Assembly: GCA_027313705.1 (NCBI GenBank)
Contig: DAHVDE010000008.1
Coordinates: 40,470 to 104,469 of the forward strand
Origin: Actinomycetota bacterium
GTDB lineage: Bacteria; Actinomycetota; Actinomycetes; Streptosporangiales; Streptosporangiaceae
DNA: 64,000 nt
Reading direction: 5' to 3'
Shown piece by piece: positions 52,856 through 61,948 of the stretch (position 1 is its first letter; every line of letters begins with the position of its first letter). Under the pieces are notes generated by a model. The model was not told where the DNA came from and searched no databases. It saw only the letters and a program-made list of their open reading frames with translations. The translations under genes and the position numbers were made by a program.

Positions 52856-53809
52856 TCAGGCTTGCCCGGCGAGCATCGGGAAGGGCGAGACGGTCAGCAT
52901 GTCGGGCAGGTTCCCGACGGAGAAGACTCGTCCGTCGCAGTCGCGGATGACTGGTCCGAGCGTGTCGTTGACCCGGGTCCAGCCCAGGCCGCCGAGCACG
53001 GCGATTAACGGGACACCGCCCAGCCGCACGGACTCGGAGTGGAGGCGCTCAAACCGGAGTGCCTTGTCTCGCGCGGTGCCACCATCGTTGGCGCCCTTGC
53101 ACTCCAGCATGGCGCGCAGCGCCCCGGACTGGTCATAGACGACGAAGTCGGGGGCGGGCTGGACGGTGACTTCGAAGCGGGCGGCGATTTCTGCCTGGTT
53201 GTGCGAGCCGGTGCGGATAAACGGGATCTCGTGCGTGGCGAACAGGGCTTCCACGGCATCTTCGATCAGGTCGCCTCGCAGTTCGGACGTGGCGTCGAGC
53301 AGTTGCCGGAACGCGCCTCCGTAGTGGCGCTGGTGGAGGAAGACGGCGTAGGGCACTCCGTCGGCCGCATACTGGCGCACGGACACCCAGCCGTCTACCG
53401 TGTCTGGCTTGTCCTGCTTTGATCTGGGGTTTCCCGGCGGGTCTCCGAACAGCGTGCCGCGCATGATCCGGTCGAGGGTTTCGGCGGCGGTCCTGGCGAG
53501 CCCGGCGGAGGTGGCTGTTCCGGAGCGTTCCATGGAATCGACTTTGGCGGGTGACAGCAATCGCAAGCTCTGCGGGCCCGCGACGAGCTTGGATGACCAG
53601 GCGAATTCGGTTCTGGTCAGTCCCGTCATGACGCGCAGCGGAAGTAGCACTACGGGCTCTGCTTGTATCGCTGCGGCGAGCTGGTCGACGGCCACTTGAG
53701 TGAAGCCCGCCGTCGCGACGCTGGCCTTGTCGTAGGCAGCGCTGAAGTGCGGCAGGTCATAGAACTCAGCCGCGTGAACATAGGCGTAGTCCGGGGCAAG
53801 GTGCGGCAC
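52856..53809 (-). CDS. Type II restriction endonuclease-like protein, main part
   Basis: 317 residues from GTG 53809. The C-terminal half carries a PD-(D/E)xK nuclease core: APDFVVYDQSGALRAMLECKGANDGG (PD...ExK), after RGDLIEDAVEALFATHEIPFIRTGSHNQ; AVLGGLGW follows. The N-terminal half is helical and includes a DKPDTVDGW segment. No ribosome-binding site precedes the GTG, which abuts a TAG in the same frame; the 47 codons upstream (separate entry) read as its natural N-terminus. Operon order is methylase, N-terminal segment, nuclease. Recognition sequence not inferable. Confidence 0.75.
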   Translation of the reverse strand: MPHLAPDYAYVHAAEFYDLPHFSAAYDKASVATAGFTQVAVDQLAAAIQAEPVVLLPLRVMTGLTRTEFAWSSKLVAGPQSLRLLSPAKVDSMERSGTATSAGLARTAAETLDRIMRGTLFGDPPGNPRSKQDKPDTVDGWVSVRQYAADGVPYAVFLHQRHYGGAFRQLLDATSELRGDLIEDAVEALFATHEIPFIRTGSHNQAEIAARFEVTVQPAPDFVVYDQSGALRAMLECKGANDGGTARDKALRFERLHSESVRLGGVPLIAVLGGLGWTRVNDTLGPVIRDCDGRVFSVGNLPDMLTVSPFPMLAGQA

Positions 53810-53953
53810 CTAGGCGCGTCTTGCCACAGCCGCATAGATTTCTGAGTGCTCGTCGGTGCCGTGCCGCTGGGGGATCTGCCGCATGCGGGCAGCTCGCTCG
53901 TCCCAGGTTGCCGCCCCGACGATGAACTCTACGGTCTCTTCGGTGGTTGCCAT
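53810..53953 (-). CDS. 47-codon ORF, probable N-terminal segment of the endonuclease
   Basis: Too short for the track. ATG 53953 to TAG 53812-53810: MATTEETVEFIVGAA, then WDERAARMRQIPQRHGT and EIYAAVARRA. It begins nine bases after the methylase stop and is in the same frame as the endonuclease that follows directly after the TAG. Either it is an independent small protein of the operon, or one endonuclease gene has been split by an amber mutation (a Tyr codon is one base from TAG). Confidence 0.55.
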   Translation of the reverse strand: MATTEETVEFIVGAATWDERAARMRQIPQRHGTDEHSEIYAAVARRA

Positions 53954-53962
53954 CAAGAGTCT

Positions 53963-54889
53963 TCAGCGCGCGAGTTCTGCTAGCTCGATCAGCACCGGGG
54001 TATCGTCGGGCTCATCGGCGCACAGACGCTGGCGGGCGGTATCGACGAAGCTCTTGTGGATCTCCAGGCCTCCGGCCCTCCGACCCAGACGGCGTGCCAC
54101 GACTGGGGTCGTTCCCGATCCCGCAAACGGGTCGAGAACCACCGCGCCTGGCGGCGAACACGAATTGACGAAGAACTCGGCCAGGCCCTCGGGCATCGCA
54201 GCGGTATGGCCGCCCGCGCCCTTGTACTGGTTATATGTCTGAGGCACAGACACCACGTTGCCAGGATCGGCGCCACCGTGCAGGTAGGTTGTCGTCCTGT
54301 CCCGACCGAATCCAGCATCGGTGTTGCGCCTGCCGAGCTTGTCGAGCTTGCGCCGCTCGATCTCTTCTGGCGTTGTCTTGTAGGGCACCCGGATAGCATT
54401 CAGGTCAAAATAAGGTTTCGGTCCTTTGGCGAAGGCATAGACGTACTCGAAGCTGTCCTTTGTCCGTGGGCCGAACCGGCCGGGAACTGCGTTGGGCTTG
54501 GACCAGATGTAAGTTTCGAGCCAGCGCCAGCCCTGTTGCTGGAGTGCAATCACGAGCTGGTAGACGTAGGGATGCCGCTGGCCCTGCAGAGGGCCACTCT
54601 TAGCCACCCGGTTCTTGATATTGAGCACCAGCCAGCCGGTGTCCCGAGTGGCCGAAAGCATGGACTGGCTATAAGGAAGGAACCATTCGACATAGCGGTC
54701 TGGGTGAATACGGCTATAGGCGCGGGCATCAGCGTAGGGCGGGCTAGTGAACCACAGATCTACCGACTCGGTCGGCAGAGCCGGAAGCCATTGCGCGCTG
54801 TCGCCCCAGGTCATCCCCTCGCTAAGCAGGCGTTCGAGCATGTGAGCAGGTGAGGCCCGTGGAGCCGGTGGTGACAACGGGACCGTCAT
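53963..54889 (-). CDS. DNA methyltransferase, probably N4-cytosine (beta type)
   Basis: 308 residues from ATG 54889 (AGGA nine bases before it). Catalytic motif IV TSPPYADARAY near residue 40, in the SPPY form of N4-cytosine enzymes, precedes the SAM-binding motif I VVLDPFAGSGTTPVVA near 265, the beta-class order. LVLNIKNRVAKSGP, YIWSKPNAVPGR and DSFEYVYAFAKGPK are the usual middle elements. Protects the host DNA from the nuclease encoded downstream. Confidence 0.9.
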   Translation of the reverse strand: MTVPLSPPAPRASPAHMLERLLSEGMTWGDSAQWLPALPTESVDLWFTSPPYADARAYSRIHPDRYVEWFLPYSQSMLSATRDTGWLVLNIKNRVAKSGPLQGQRHPYVYQLVIALQQQGWRWLETYIWSKPNAVPGRFGPRTKDSFEYVYAFAKGPKPYFDLNAIRVPYKTTPEEIERRKLDKLGRRNTDAGFGRDRTTTYLHGGADPGNVVSVPQTYNQYKGAGGHTAAMPEGLAEFFVNSCSPPGAVVLDPFAGSGTTPVVARRLGRRAGGLEIHKSFVDTARQRLCADEPDDTPVLIELAELAR

Positions 54890-55505
54890 GAGCATCGATC
54901 CTAACCAGGTGCAGGACAGGAATCCGGAACCGAAACACATCTACCGCTCCCTGCTCTTCCTCCATGCAACTCGGGGATCCCGGTTACTGTCGGCCAGGCA
55001 GGGAGATCGGCAGCCACGCTACCCCGGACTACTGACATCGCGCTGTGGCTTGCCTCCCTACCTCCCTACACCCGTGTCATCGGGCGGGCATGAACGCGAG
55101 CCCTGGTACGCGTCGCTCGTCCGCGCGGTCCCTCAGCTATGTGCTGACCTGTCAGCCTGCAATGGCCTGGCCCAAGCCGGTATGACGTGCAGCATGGCGC
55201 ATAGTTGAGCCTCTTTGCCCCCTGGACGTGCACTGTGGCGCGTGGTTTGACCTTCGGGTGGGCACGAAAGGTAATGAGGGGTGCGGGGAACCTTGGAAAA
55301 CCTGGGGTGGAGCGGAAGGTTGTCCGTGGTTCCCTGCTGCTGTTGACCCTTGTCTGGTCGTCTGCCTGCCCTGGCTGTGTTGGCGTAGTGGAAGGAAGGG
55401 CGTCGGCTGCATCGGGTGGCTGGGCCTAGGCGTGGGTGGGCGGGTGGTGCACTCGGCTCAGGGCGTTGTTGATGTTGCCGCGTTGCAATATGGTGCATCT
55501 AGCTC
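54890..55505. other. 616-base stretch without a recognised gene
   Basis: Only low-information frames are present on both strands. It separates the restriction operon from the GntR remnant. No tRNA cloverleaf or inverted terminal repeat was seen. Confidence 0.5.
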
Positions 55506-55711
55506 ATGGAGGCTACGGCAGGCAGCATCATGCTCATGTCACTGGACCGCTCCGCGCCCGAGCCCCTGCGCGACCAGTTCGCCGACCTGATCCGCAGCAA
55601 GATCATCGATGGCACGTGGCCGACGCGAACGGCGATACCTTTCGTCAGGAGCCGGTCAAAGCTGTCGGCATCACCGTTAGCCGCCACCTAGCCGCCTTGC
55701 CCTGGCGATGA
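55506..55711 (+). pseudogene. Frameshifted N-terminal remnant of a GntR-family regulator
   Basis: The first frame reads LDRSAPEPLRDQFADLIRSKIIDGTWPTRTAIPFVRS, the typical start of a GntR winged helix ('PL..QL...I..KI..G.WP.G..IPS.R'). The continuation expected of the recognition helix (GITVSRHLAAL) is found in the next frame, ending at TGA 55709-55711, so a frameshift occurred around 55650-55665. No ligand domain follows. Confidence 0.6.
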
Positions 55712-55961
55712 CGGTGCCGTCGATCTCAAGCGGCATAAGGTCTCGTCGATGCGGATTGCCTGTGACTACGCAACCCGCTTCGGCCGGCCTAGGATCGACG
55801 CATTGCGAAGGCCGGATACCTTTGACCTGCGCGAACAGGCCTCTAGCGACATTAGCGGAGGAGACCACCGCGAATGGCATGCCCGCCAGCTCGCGACGGG
55901 CTGTCACAGATCCGGGTGGTGCCTTGTCTTAGTGGCAGGCATCAGGCGGAAGGGGAAGTCC

Positions 55962-56891
55962 ATGCGGGTTTTCGTTACGGGAGCGACAGGAGCGCTGGGA
56001 CGCTATCTGGTTCCCAGCCTGGTCGGCGCAGGTCACGAGGTGACCGCCAGCACGAGGACGCCTGGCAAGACCGGGACGCTGCGTGCGGCTGGGGCGGTGC
56101 CTGTGGTGGTGGACGGGCGTGATCGCGAGGCGGTGATCGCGGCGGTGCGGACTGCGGCGCCAGAGGTGATCGTGCATGAGATGACCGCGCTGACGGGCAT
56201 GCGCAACCTCCGCAATCCCGACAAGCTATTCGCGTCAACGAACGAGCTGCGGGTCCTGGGCACCGATAACTTGCTGGCGGCCGCTGCGGCGGCGGGTACC
56301 AGGCGGGTGGTCGCGCAGAGTTACGCGGGCGGCGGGCCTGATGAGCGTCCAGGACCGCCGAAGACAGAAGACGAGCCTTCGCGGTGGCGGTCAGTCCGGT
56401 CGGCCATGGCTGGGCCTGCGGCGATCGCGCATGTGGAGAAGGCGGTGCCCGAGCAGGCGCCGGAAGGGCTCGTGCTGCGCTATGGCGGCTTCTACGGGCC
56501 GGGCACCGGGAATTTCCTGCTGGAGGCGGTGCGGAAGCGGCAGGTGCCTGTGATCGGCGGCGGGACAGGAGTCTGGTCGTTCATCGAGATCACCGACGCC
56601 GCCGCGGCGACGGTCGCCGCGATCGGCCGCGGCGGGCCGGGCATTTACAACGTGGTCGATGACCACCCGGCCCCGGTCGCGGAATGGCTGCCGTACCTGG
56701 CGGAGGTAGTGGGAGCCAAACCGCCGCTGCGGCTGCCTGCCTGGCTCGGGCGGATGCTTGCCGGGGAGTTCCTCGTCGTCCAGATGACCAGTTCGCGTGG
56801 CTACTCGAACGAGAAGGCGAAGAAGGAACTGGGCTGGGAGCCGCGGTATGCGAGCTGGCGGGAGGGATTCGGTGCCTGGGTCAGCGGATGA
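55962..56891 (+). CDS. NAD-dependent epimerase/dehydratase-like protein (copy 2)
   Basis: 309 residues from ATG 55962 (GGAAGGGGA upstream; longer track starts run into unrelated sequence). MRVFVTGATGALGRYLVPSL cofactor site, LVLRYGGFYGPGTGN, SFIEITDAAAATVAAI, YNVVDDHPAPVAEWLPYLAEVVG. Same plan as the protein at 49361-50269, with conserved spacing throughout. Overlaps the next gene, an ECF sigma factor, by 20 bases. As in copy 1, the classical YxxxK is not apparent. Confidence 0.85.
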   Translation: MRVFVTGATGALGRYLVPSLVGAGHEVTASTRTPGKTGTLRAAGAVPVVVDGRDREAVIAAVRTAAPEVIVHEMTALTGMRNLRNPDKLFASTNELRVLGTDNLLAAAAAAGTRRVVAQSYAGGGPDERPGPPKTEDEPSRWRSVRSAMAGPAAIAHVEKAVPEQAPEGLVLRYGGFYGPGTGNFLLEAVRKRQVPVIGGGTGVWSFIEITDAAAATVAAIGRGGPGIYNVVDDHPAPVAEWLPYLAEVVGAKPPLRLPAWLGRMLAGEFLVVQMTSSRGYSNEKAKKELGWEPRYASWREGFGAWVSG

Positions 56892-57810
56892 GCCGAGCGC
56901 GGCGGACACGGACCATCGGCCGCTGTTGTTCTCGATCGCCTACGGGATGACCGGATCGGTGGGCGATGCCGAGGACATCGTGCAGGACGCGTTCGTTGGC
57001 CTGACCCGCGCTCGCCATGCGGGGACGGCGATCGCCGATCCGAAGGCGTACCTGACGACCGCAGTGACCCGGCTGGGCATCAACTACCTGGGCTCGGCGC
57101 GGGTGCGGCGGGAGAGGTACGTCGGGGACTGGCTGCCCGAGCCGGTCGTTTTGCCCGCCGGCGAGCCGGGTCCTGCCGAGCACGCCGAACTGGCCGACTC
57201 GCTGTCGATGGCGTTCCTGGTGCTGCTTGAGGCGCTGTCGCCGACCGAGCGCGCCGTGTTCATGCTGCGCGAGGTGTTCGGGTACGGCTACCCCGACATC
57301 GCCGGGATCACCGGCAAGACGCAGGCGAACTGCCGGCAGATCTTCGCCCGCGCCAGGCAGCGCATCGCGGCCGGGGCGCAGGTACCAGGCTGTGAGCCGT
57401 CGGCGGCACGGCGGGCAGAAGGCGCGGAACTCGCCCGCAGGTTCTTCGAAGCGGCTGCGGGTGGCGACATGGAGGCGCTGCTAGGCATGCTCGCACCTGA
57501 CGTGACGGTTCGCGGGGACGGCGGCGGCAAGGCACTAGTGGCGAGGAGACCGCCGGCGGGCCGGGAGCAGGTGACCCGGCACCTGATCGGCCTGTTCCGC
57601 CGGGGCCGGATGCTCGGCGTCTCGGTGCGGCTGGCCTGGGTCAACGGCCAGCCAGGCGCCGTCGCGCACGACGCAGAAGGCCGTGTGGTCGCCGTATTCG
57701 CCCTCGACATCACTGCCGGCCTGGTCCAGGCAATTCGCGCAGTGGTCAATCCCGACAAGCTCGGTCACCTCGGACCGGTTTCTGACCTAGCCCGCCTGCC
57801 AGGTCACTGA
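56872..57810 (+). CDS. ECF sigma factor with SnoaL-like C-terminal domain
   Basis: 312 residues from GTG 56872, six bases after GGGAGGG inside the end of the epimerase gene. Sigma-2: HRPLLFSIAYGMTGSVGDAEDIVQDAFVGLTRA; sigma-4: LSPTERAVFMLREVFGYGYPDIAGITGKTQANCRQIFARARQRI; then an ~120-residue SnoaL-like domain (ARRFFEAAAGGDMEALLGMLAPDVTVRGDGGGK). Forms an epimerase-sigma operon; the equivalent pair at 49361-51294 is divergent. Confidence 0.9.
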   Translation: MPGSADEPSAADTDHRPLLFSIAYGMTGSVGDAEDIVQDAFVGLTRARHAGTAIADPKAYLTTAVTRLGINYLGSARVRRERYVGDWLPEPVVLPAGEPGPAEHAELADSLSMAFLVLLEALSPTERAVFMLREVFGYGYPDIAGITGKTQANCRQIFARARQRIAAGAQVPGCEPSAARRAEGAELARRFFEAAAGGDMEALLGMLAPDVTVRGDGGGKALVARRPPAGREQVTRHLIGLFRRGRMLGVSVRLAWVNGQPGAVAHDAEGRVVAVFALDITAGLVQAIRAVVNPDKLGHLGPVSDLARLPGH

Positions 57811-57879
57811 AACTAGCGCAGATGCTTGCCCGGCTCGGCACCGAGCGGATCAAGTGGCCGACTGCGGCGTTATGAGCGG

Positions 57880-58815
57880 TCACCCGGCCAGGTACTTGGC
57901 GGTCGCGGCACGGAGCGCTGTGGCGCAGGCGGCGACTGCCGGGTGGGCGCCTGCTCCGCTGCGATAGGCGATCAGCGTGCGCCGCCGGGCGGGCAGCGCC
58001 GTCAGCGTGACGCCTGCCGGCCTGTCGGCCAGCGCCAGTTCTGGTACCAGCGCGACCCCCTGACCTGCCGCCACGAGCGTCAGCACGGCCGCGAAATCAT
58101 CTGCATAGTGCCTGATCCGCGGTGTGAACCCGGCCGCCTGGCACAACCGCATGGCCATCAGGTGACACAGCGTGCCTGGACTGGCGACGATCCACGGCTG
58201 TTCGCGATGGGCGTGGACGGCGTCATGGCGGCCGGGCGGTCCGGCAGAGTCGGCAGCATCCGTTGCACGCACCGGCCGGGCGGTTTTCGCCACCGCAAGC
58301 CAGATGGCTTCCTCCAGCAGCGGCTCGGTCGCCAGCGCGGGGTCGGGTTCGGCCGGCACGTAGTCGTACTCGTGCACGAGAGCGATGTCCAGTGCCCCTG
58401 ACCGCAATGCTTCCGGCACATCAACCGGGTCAAGCTCGGTCACGCGCAGTTCCAGTCTCGGATGCTCAGCGCCAAGCTGCACCAAAGCGGCCGGAAGCAA
58501 CGTCCGGACCGCGGTCGGGAAGGCACCCACCCGCAAGTCGCCGGCCAGGTCACCGCGCAGCTGGGCCAGCGCGGCCTCGGCCTCCTCAAGCAGCGCGAGC
58601 ACCTGGCCGGCCCGCTGCGCCAACTCGACGCCCGCTGCGGTCAGTTCGACGCGGCGACCTGAACGCCGGACCAGCGGCAGGCCAGCCTCGCGCTCCAGCA
58701 CGCTCAGCTGCTGGGAGACGGCAGATGGCGTACAGAAGGCCGCTTGTGCTACGGCAGCGATCGTGCCGAGGCGGGCCAGTTCGCGAAGGAGTTTCATGCG
58801 ACGGACATCAAGCAT
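57880..58815 (-). CDS. LysR-family transcriptional regulator
   Basis: 311 residues. HTH at the N-terminus (RMKLLRELARLGTIAAVAQAAFCTPSAVSQQLSVLEREAGLPLVRRSGRRVELT) and a two-lobed effector domain (DLRVGAFPTAVRTLLPAAL, ALRSGALDIALVHEYDY, VALVPELALA). Divergent from the DapA-like gene by 71 bases, the classic LysR target layout. Effector unknown. Confidence 0.9.
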   Translation of the reverse strand: MLDVRRMKLLRELARLGTIAAVAQAAFCTPSAVSQQLSVLEREAGLPLVRRSGRRVELTAAGVELAQRAGQVLALLEEAEAALAQLRGDLAGDLRVGAFPTAVRTLLPAALVQLGAEHPRLELRVTELDPVDVPEALRSGALDIALVHEYDYVPAEPDPALATEPLLEEAIWLAVAKTARPVRATDAADSAGPPGRHDAVHAHREQPWIVASPGTLCHLMAMRLCQAAGFTPRIRHYADDFAAVLTLVAAGQGVALVPELALADRPAGVTLTALPARRRTLIAYRSGAGAHPAVAACATALRAATAKYLAG

Positions 58816-58886
58816 CAGTTCAGCTTACGTATCTATGCAGTAAGCAGAACTGGACCTGCACGATTGCGGGTAGGCAGGATCGGTCC

Positions 58887-59785
58887 ATGAACCCACTGAC
58901 TGGCCTGTTCGTCCCGCTGATCACTCCCTTCACCGCTGAGGGCGCGATCGCCTCCGACGCGCTCAGGCGCCTGGCACACCGGGTGCTTGACGACGGCGCG
59001 GCGGGCATCGTCGCCCTGGGCACGACGGCGGAGACGCCAACCCTGACCGACGCCGAGCAGTCGGAGGTGCTGCGGACCTGCAGCCGGGTCTGCCAAGAAC
59101 GCGGGGCCACGCTGATCGCCGGTGCCGGATCGAACAACACGGCGAGGTCCGCGGTCACCCTGGCCGCTCTCGGCAGGTACCCCGAGGTCGGCGCGGCGCT
59201 GACAGTCGTCCCTTACTACAGCAGGCCAGGCGCGGCCGGGGTGATCGAGCATTTCAGGACACTGGCCGCGAGCAGCCCCGTGCCAATCGTCGTCTACAAC
59301 ATCCCATACCGCACCGGCCAGGCGGTCGACTGCCGGTGATGCGCCAGGTCGCGGCCATGCCGGGCATAGCCGGAGTCAAGCACTCAGCCGGATCGGTAGA
59401 CGCGGACACGATCGCGATGATGGCGCAACGACCGCATGGGTTCAGCGTTCTCGGCGGAGACTGCCTCTACCTCTCGCCGCTGCTCGCGCTTGGCGCGGAC
59501 GGCGCCATCTCAGCCTCCGCGCACATCTGCACGCGACAGTACGCCAGGCTGATCGATCTATGGCGGGATGACCGGGCGACCGAGGCCAGGCAACTAGGGC
59601 ACCAGCTTGCGCCGCTGTCGCGCGCGCTGTTCGCCGAGCCTAACCCGGCCGTGATCAAGTCGGTGCTGTACCGGCTCGGCGAGATCCCGAGCCCCGCAGT
59701 GCGCCTTCCGCTGCTGCCCGCCGGCCTGGAATCGACAGAGGCGGCGCTGCGAGCCCGCGAACCCGTAGCTGCCTCGACCGGCTGA
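58887..59785 (+). pseudogene. Dihydrodipicolinate-synthase-like (DapA/NAL superfamily) gene with a frameshift
   Basis: Two frames together make one class I aldolase of about 300 residues. Frame one (ATG 58887 to TGA 59337-59339) has GLFVPLITPFTAEG, ALGTTAETPTL and the Tyr of YNIPYRTG; frame two (from ~59336) continues MRQVAAMPGIAGVKHSAGS with the Schiff-base Lys, then GGDCLYLSPLLALGADG. The shift falls at GACTGCCGGTGATG. No function is retained unless the ribosome shifts or re-initiates at the overlapping GTG. The family includes DapA, N-acetylneuraminate lyase and KDG aldolase-like enzymes. Confidence 0.75.
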
Positions 59786-59832
59786 ACGCGCCATACATCC
59801 GCGCCGGTCCTCCGGGAGGCGACTCTGGGATG

Positions 59833-60012
59833 CTAGCGCGGTGCCGACCTGGGCGAAGTGGGCCGGACCGACGGCACCTCCAGCGCGCGCATCCTCCGCC
59901 ATGGTGTCCACGCCCCGACATCGAGAAGCACGATCCGCAGGCAGTCATCGCGGGTGGACTCGTAGAACTCCGCGAAGTCCTTCGGCACTCGCTCCATGCC
60001 CTTAACACCCAT
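59833..60012 (-). pseudogene. Possible N-terminal remnant of an ECF sigma factor
   Basis: The frame has KDFAEFYESTRDDCLRIVLLDVG, close to the start of SigE-family sigma factors, then runs into sequence unlike region 2. Weak evidence from about 25 residues. Confidence 0.35.
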
Positions 60013-60200
60013 GACAGACCGGATCCCTTTACCGACCCGGCTTGGCCCGCGCGGGCGACCCGCAAGCCTCCGCCGTCTCCGAACAACGGAAATTTCCGTA
60101 TCTTTGGCCGGCCGTTGATTGCGGACGGGGCACCTGATAGAGATCGTGGCATCCGGCACTTTTCCTGTACAGGAACGACGAACCCGAAAGGCAGCCGACC

Positions 60201-60769
60201 ATGGGCTTGTCCTCCAAACGCAATTCCGGCGGGCAAGTGCCGAGAGTGCTCCTCGGTCAGCTCAGCGCTTTCGGCCGGGCCGCATTCGATGCCAAGGTAC
60301 AGGGCAGCCTCTCATCGACCCCCGCTACGACTGGCAGAATTTCTTCGCCCTTATGCTTCCCGCTTTCACCGGCAACCCGACGCAGGCGATCGCGGAGGTC
60401 CACGCCGCTGCGGGAAGCGATGTGTACGCCAGGTACGGCGGCTACCGCATTATCGCTGAGTTCGATGCCGGGCTCAAGGACCCGCTGTACCTGGACATGA
60501 TGGACGCCGGCCTCTGGTTCATGTACGACAGGAAGCTTTCCAGCGGCCACATGACGGGTTATGAACGAGACCGCTGGGTTCAGGCTCATGGCGATGTGCG
60601 CACATCGTTCGACCGCATCGTCGAAGTCGCGCCGCCCGAGCACCACGTCGTCGCCATCGACCTTCGCCCCGGCGGGTCATTGATCGTCGCGAAGCTAGGA
60701 CCTGGCCCGCTAGACAACCAGTTCCATATCGAGCGCACTGCCGAGCGCACCTACGGCGCCTTTCCATGA
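60201..60769 (+). pseudogene. Conserved hypothetical protein with a frameshift
   Basis: Frame one opens at ATG 60201 (MGLSSKRNSGGQVPR, FGRAAFDAKVQG) and stays protein-like to ~60303; frame two continues QPLIDPRYDWQNFFALMLPAFTG to the TGA at 60769. Inserting one base in the GGGCAG run restores a ~190-residue protein with FDAGLKDPLYLDMMDAGLWFMYDRKLS. Family not recognised. Could be a sequencing slip or true inactivation. Confidence 0.55.
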
Positions 60770-60780
60770 GGAAGCAGAAT

Positions 60781-60943
60781 TCAGAAGCCGTGACCCTCAC
60801 GCGCTGCGAAGAGCCAGAGATTCCTCAGTCGGACACGGCTGACGAAGTCCTCCGCAGACCTCGCGCCGGTCACGACCATCAGCGCGCACCAGGGCTTGTG
60901 CCGGTCCGCTGCCTGGTAGTGCGCAGGCAGCCTGGCTGATCAC
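60781..60943 (-). pseudogene. Possible protein remnant
   Basis: The minus frame reads AHYQAADRHKPWCALMVV, then TGARSAEDFVSRVRLRNLW and LFAAREGHGF to TGA; amino-acid composition is protein-like, but there is no start or family match. Confidence 0.25.
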
Positions 60944-61288
60944 ACCGGCTGGATCGCCAAGGTGGCGTTTTCACCTGATGGCCGCTACCTGACAACAGGG
61001 AGCGCTGATCCAACCGTCAGGATCTGGGATCTCGCGAGGCAGAAATATTATCGAGTGCTCGACCAGTTCGACAACTGGGAAGTGACCGACTTCAGTTTCT
61101 CACCCGGCTCGCGATTCATAGCCGCGTTCAACAGTGATCCCGCGATATACGTCTATGACATCGATAGCGGCGCTCTCGTCGCCCAACAGAGACCGTCATA
61201 TTGTTCCTGGAGCCCTGACGGGCGGTACCTGGCCACCTCCGGCTTTGAGACAACCCTCTGGGCTGCGCCTGTCACACCCGGCCAGTAA
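60926..61288 (+). pseudogene. 5'-truncated WD40-repeat gene end
   Basis: The frame after an in-frame TAG reads SLADHTGWIAKVAFSPDGRYLTTGSADPTVRIWDLARQ, one full WD40 blade, then a second divergent one (FSFSPGSRFIAAFNSDPAIYVYDIDSG) and the start of a third (YCSWSPDGRYLATSGFE). It ends at TAA 61288. The missing N-terminus probably carried a kinase or ATPase domain, as in actinobacterial WD40 proteins. No start codon with a site is present. Confidence 0.7.
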
Positions 61289-61304
61289 ACGCATCAACCC
61301 GTGA

Positions 61305-61332
61305 GCCCCGGTCGCGACAACCCGACCGGGGC
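61305..61332. terminator. Bidirectional hairpin between convergent units
   Basis: GCCCCGGTCG, eight-base loop, CGACCGGGGC: a perfect ten-base stem between the WD40 remnant end and the convergent minus-strand gene end. Confidence 0.75.
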
Positions 61333-61347
61333 CGCAGACCAACCCGC

Positions 61348-61761
61348 CTAAACCTGATCGTCGCGCGGCAGACCCGGCACCGCCCCGGACAGCGAGCGCG
61401 AATCTGCCTGGGCCAGCGCTCTGGCAACCGAGCGCTTCTTGCGCCACATGAGCTGCGCGTGGGCCATGACGAGCATTTTCGTTGAGTAGGCGGAGCACCA
61501 CAGCGAAACGTTGGTGCCACCAGATGCCGGTTTATAGCTCACCGACAGGGTCGGCGTGTATGCCCGCAACCGCGGGCTGAAGTTGTCGTCGCCCCGGCCA
61601 GGTACGCGGCTCCACGCGACTCCGAAGCGCGAGTTGACCAGTTCCCTGGTCCTGGCCACGTCATACGGCGACAGAACGTCGAGTTGCTGCCGTCCGCCGA
61701 CTTGCGTGAAGATAATCCAGGCGCAGATCACCAAGACGCCCAGGACCCAAAGCACGCTCAT
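61348..61761 (-). CDS. Single-pass membrane protein, function unknown
   Basis: 137 residues from ATG 61761, eight bases after GGAGGGAG; the alternative start at 61950 lacks a site and overlaps the divergent HTH gene. Opens with a membrane helix (VLWVLGVLVICAWIIFTQVG), then a conserved-looking soluble domain (LSPYDVARTRELVNSRFGVAWSRVPGRGDDNF.PRLRAYTPTLSVSY). The pattern resembles uncharacterised actinobacterial proteins. Confidence 0.65.
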   Translation of the reverse strand: MSVLWVLGVLVICAWIIFTQVGGRQQLDVLSPYDVARTRELVNSRFGVAWSRVPGRGDDNFSPRLRAYTPTLSVSYKPASGGTNVSLWCSAYSTKMLVMAHAQLMWRKKRSVARALAQADSRSLSGAVPGLPRDDQV

Positions 61762-61948
61762 AGCAAGGAGCTCCCTCCAGCTCGCGGCCAATGTCAGGTA
61801 CCTACGCTCGCTGCCTGGTGTCACGCAAATCAAGCCGTCACCGCTGTTTCCGGAGAAAGCCGAAGAACTAGAATCTAGCGGAAAGCTGTTTCCTAGGCCC
61901 CGCGCAGGCTGGCCCGGCCTAGCTCCAATATGAGGATCGGACGGGGGC

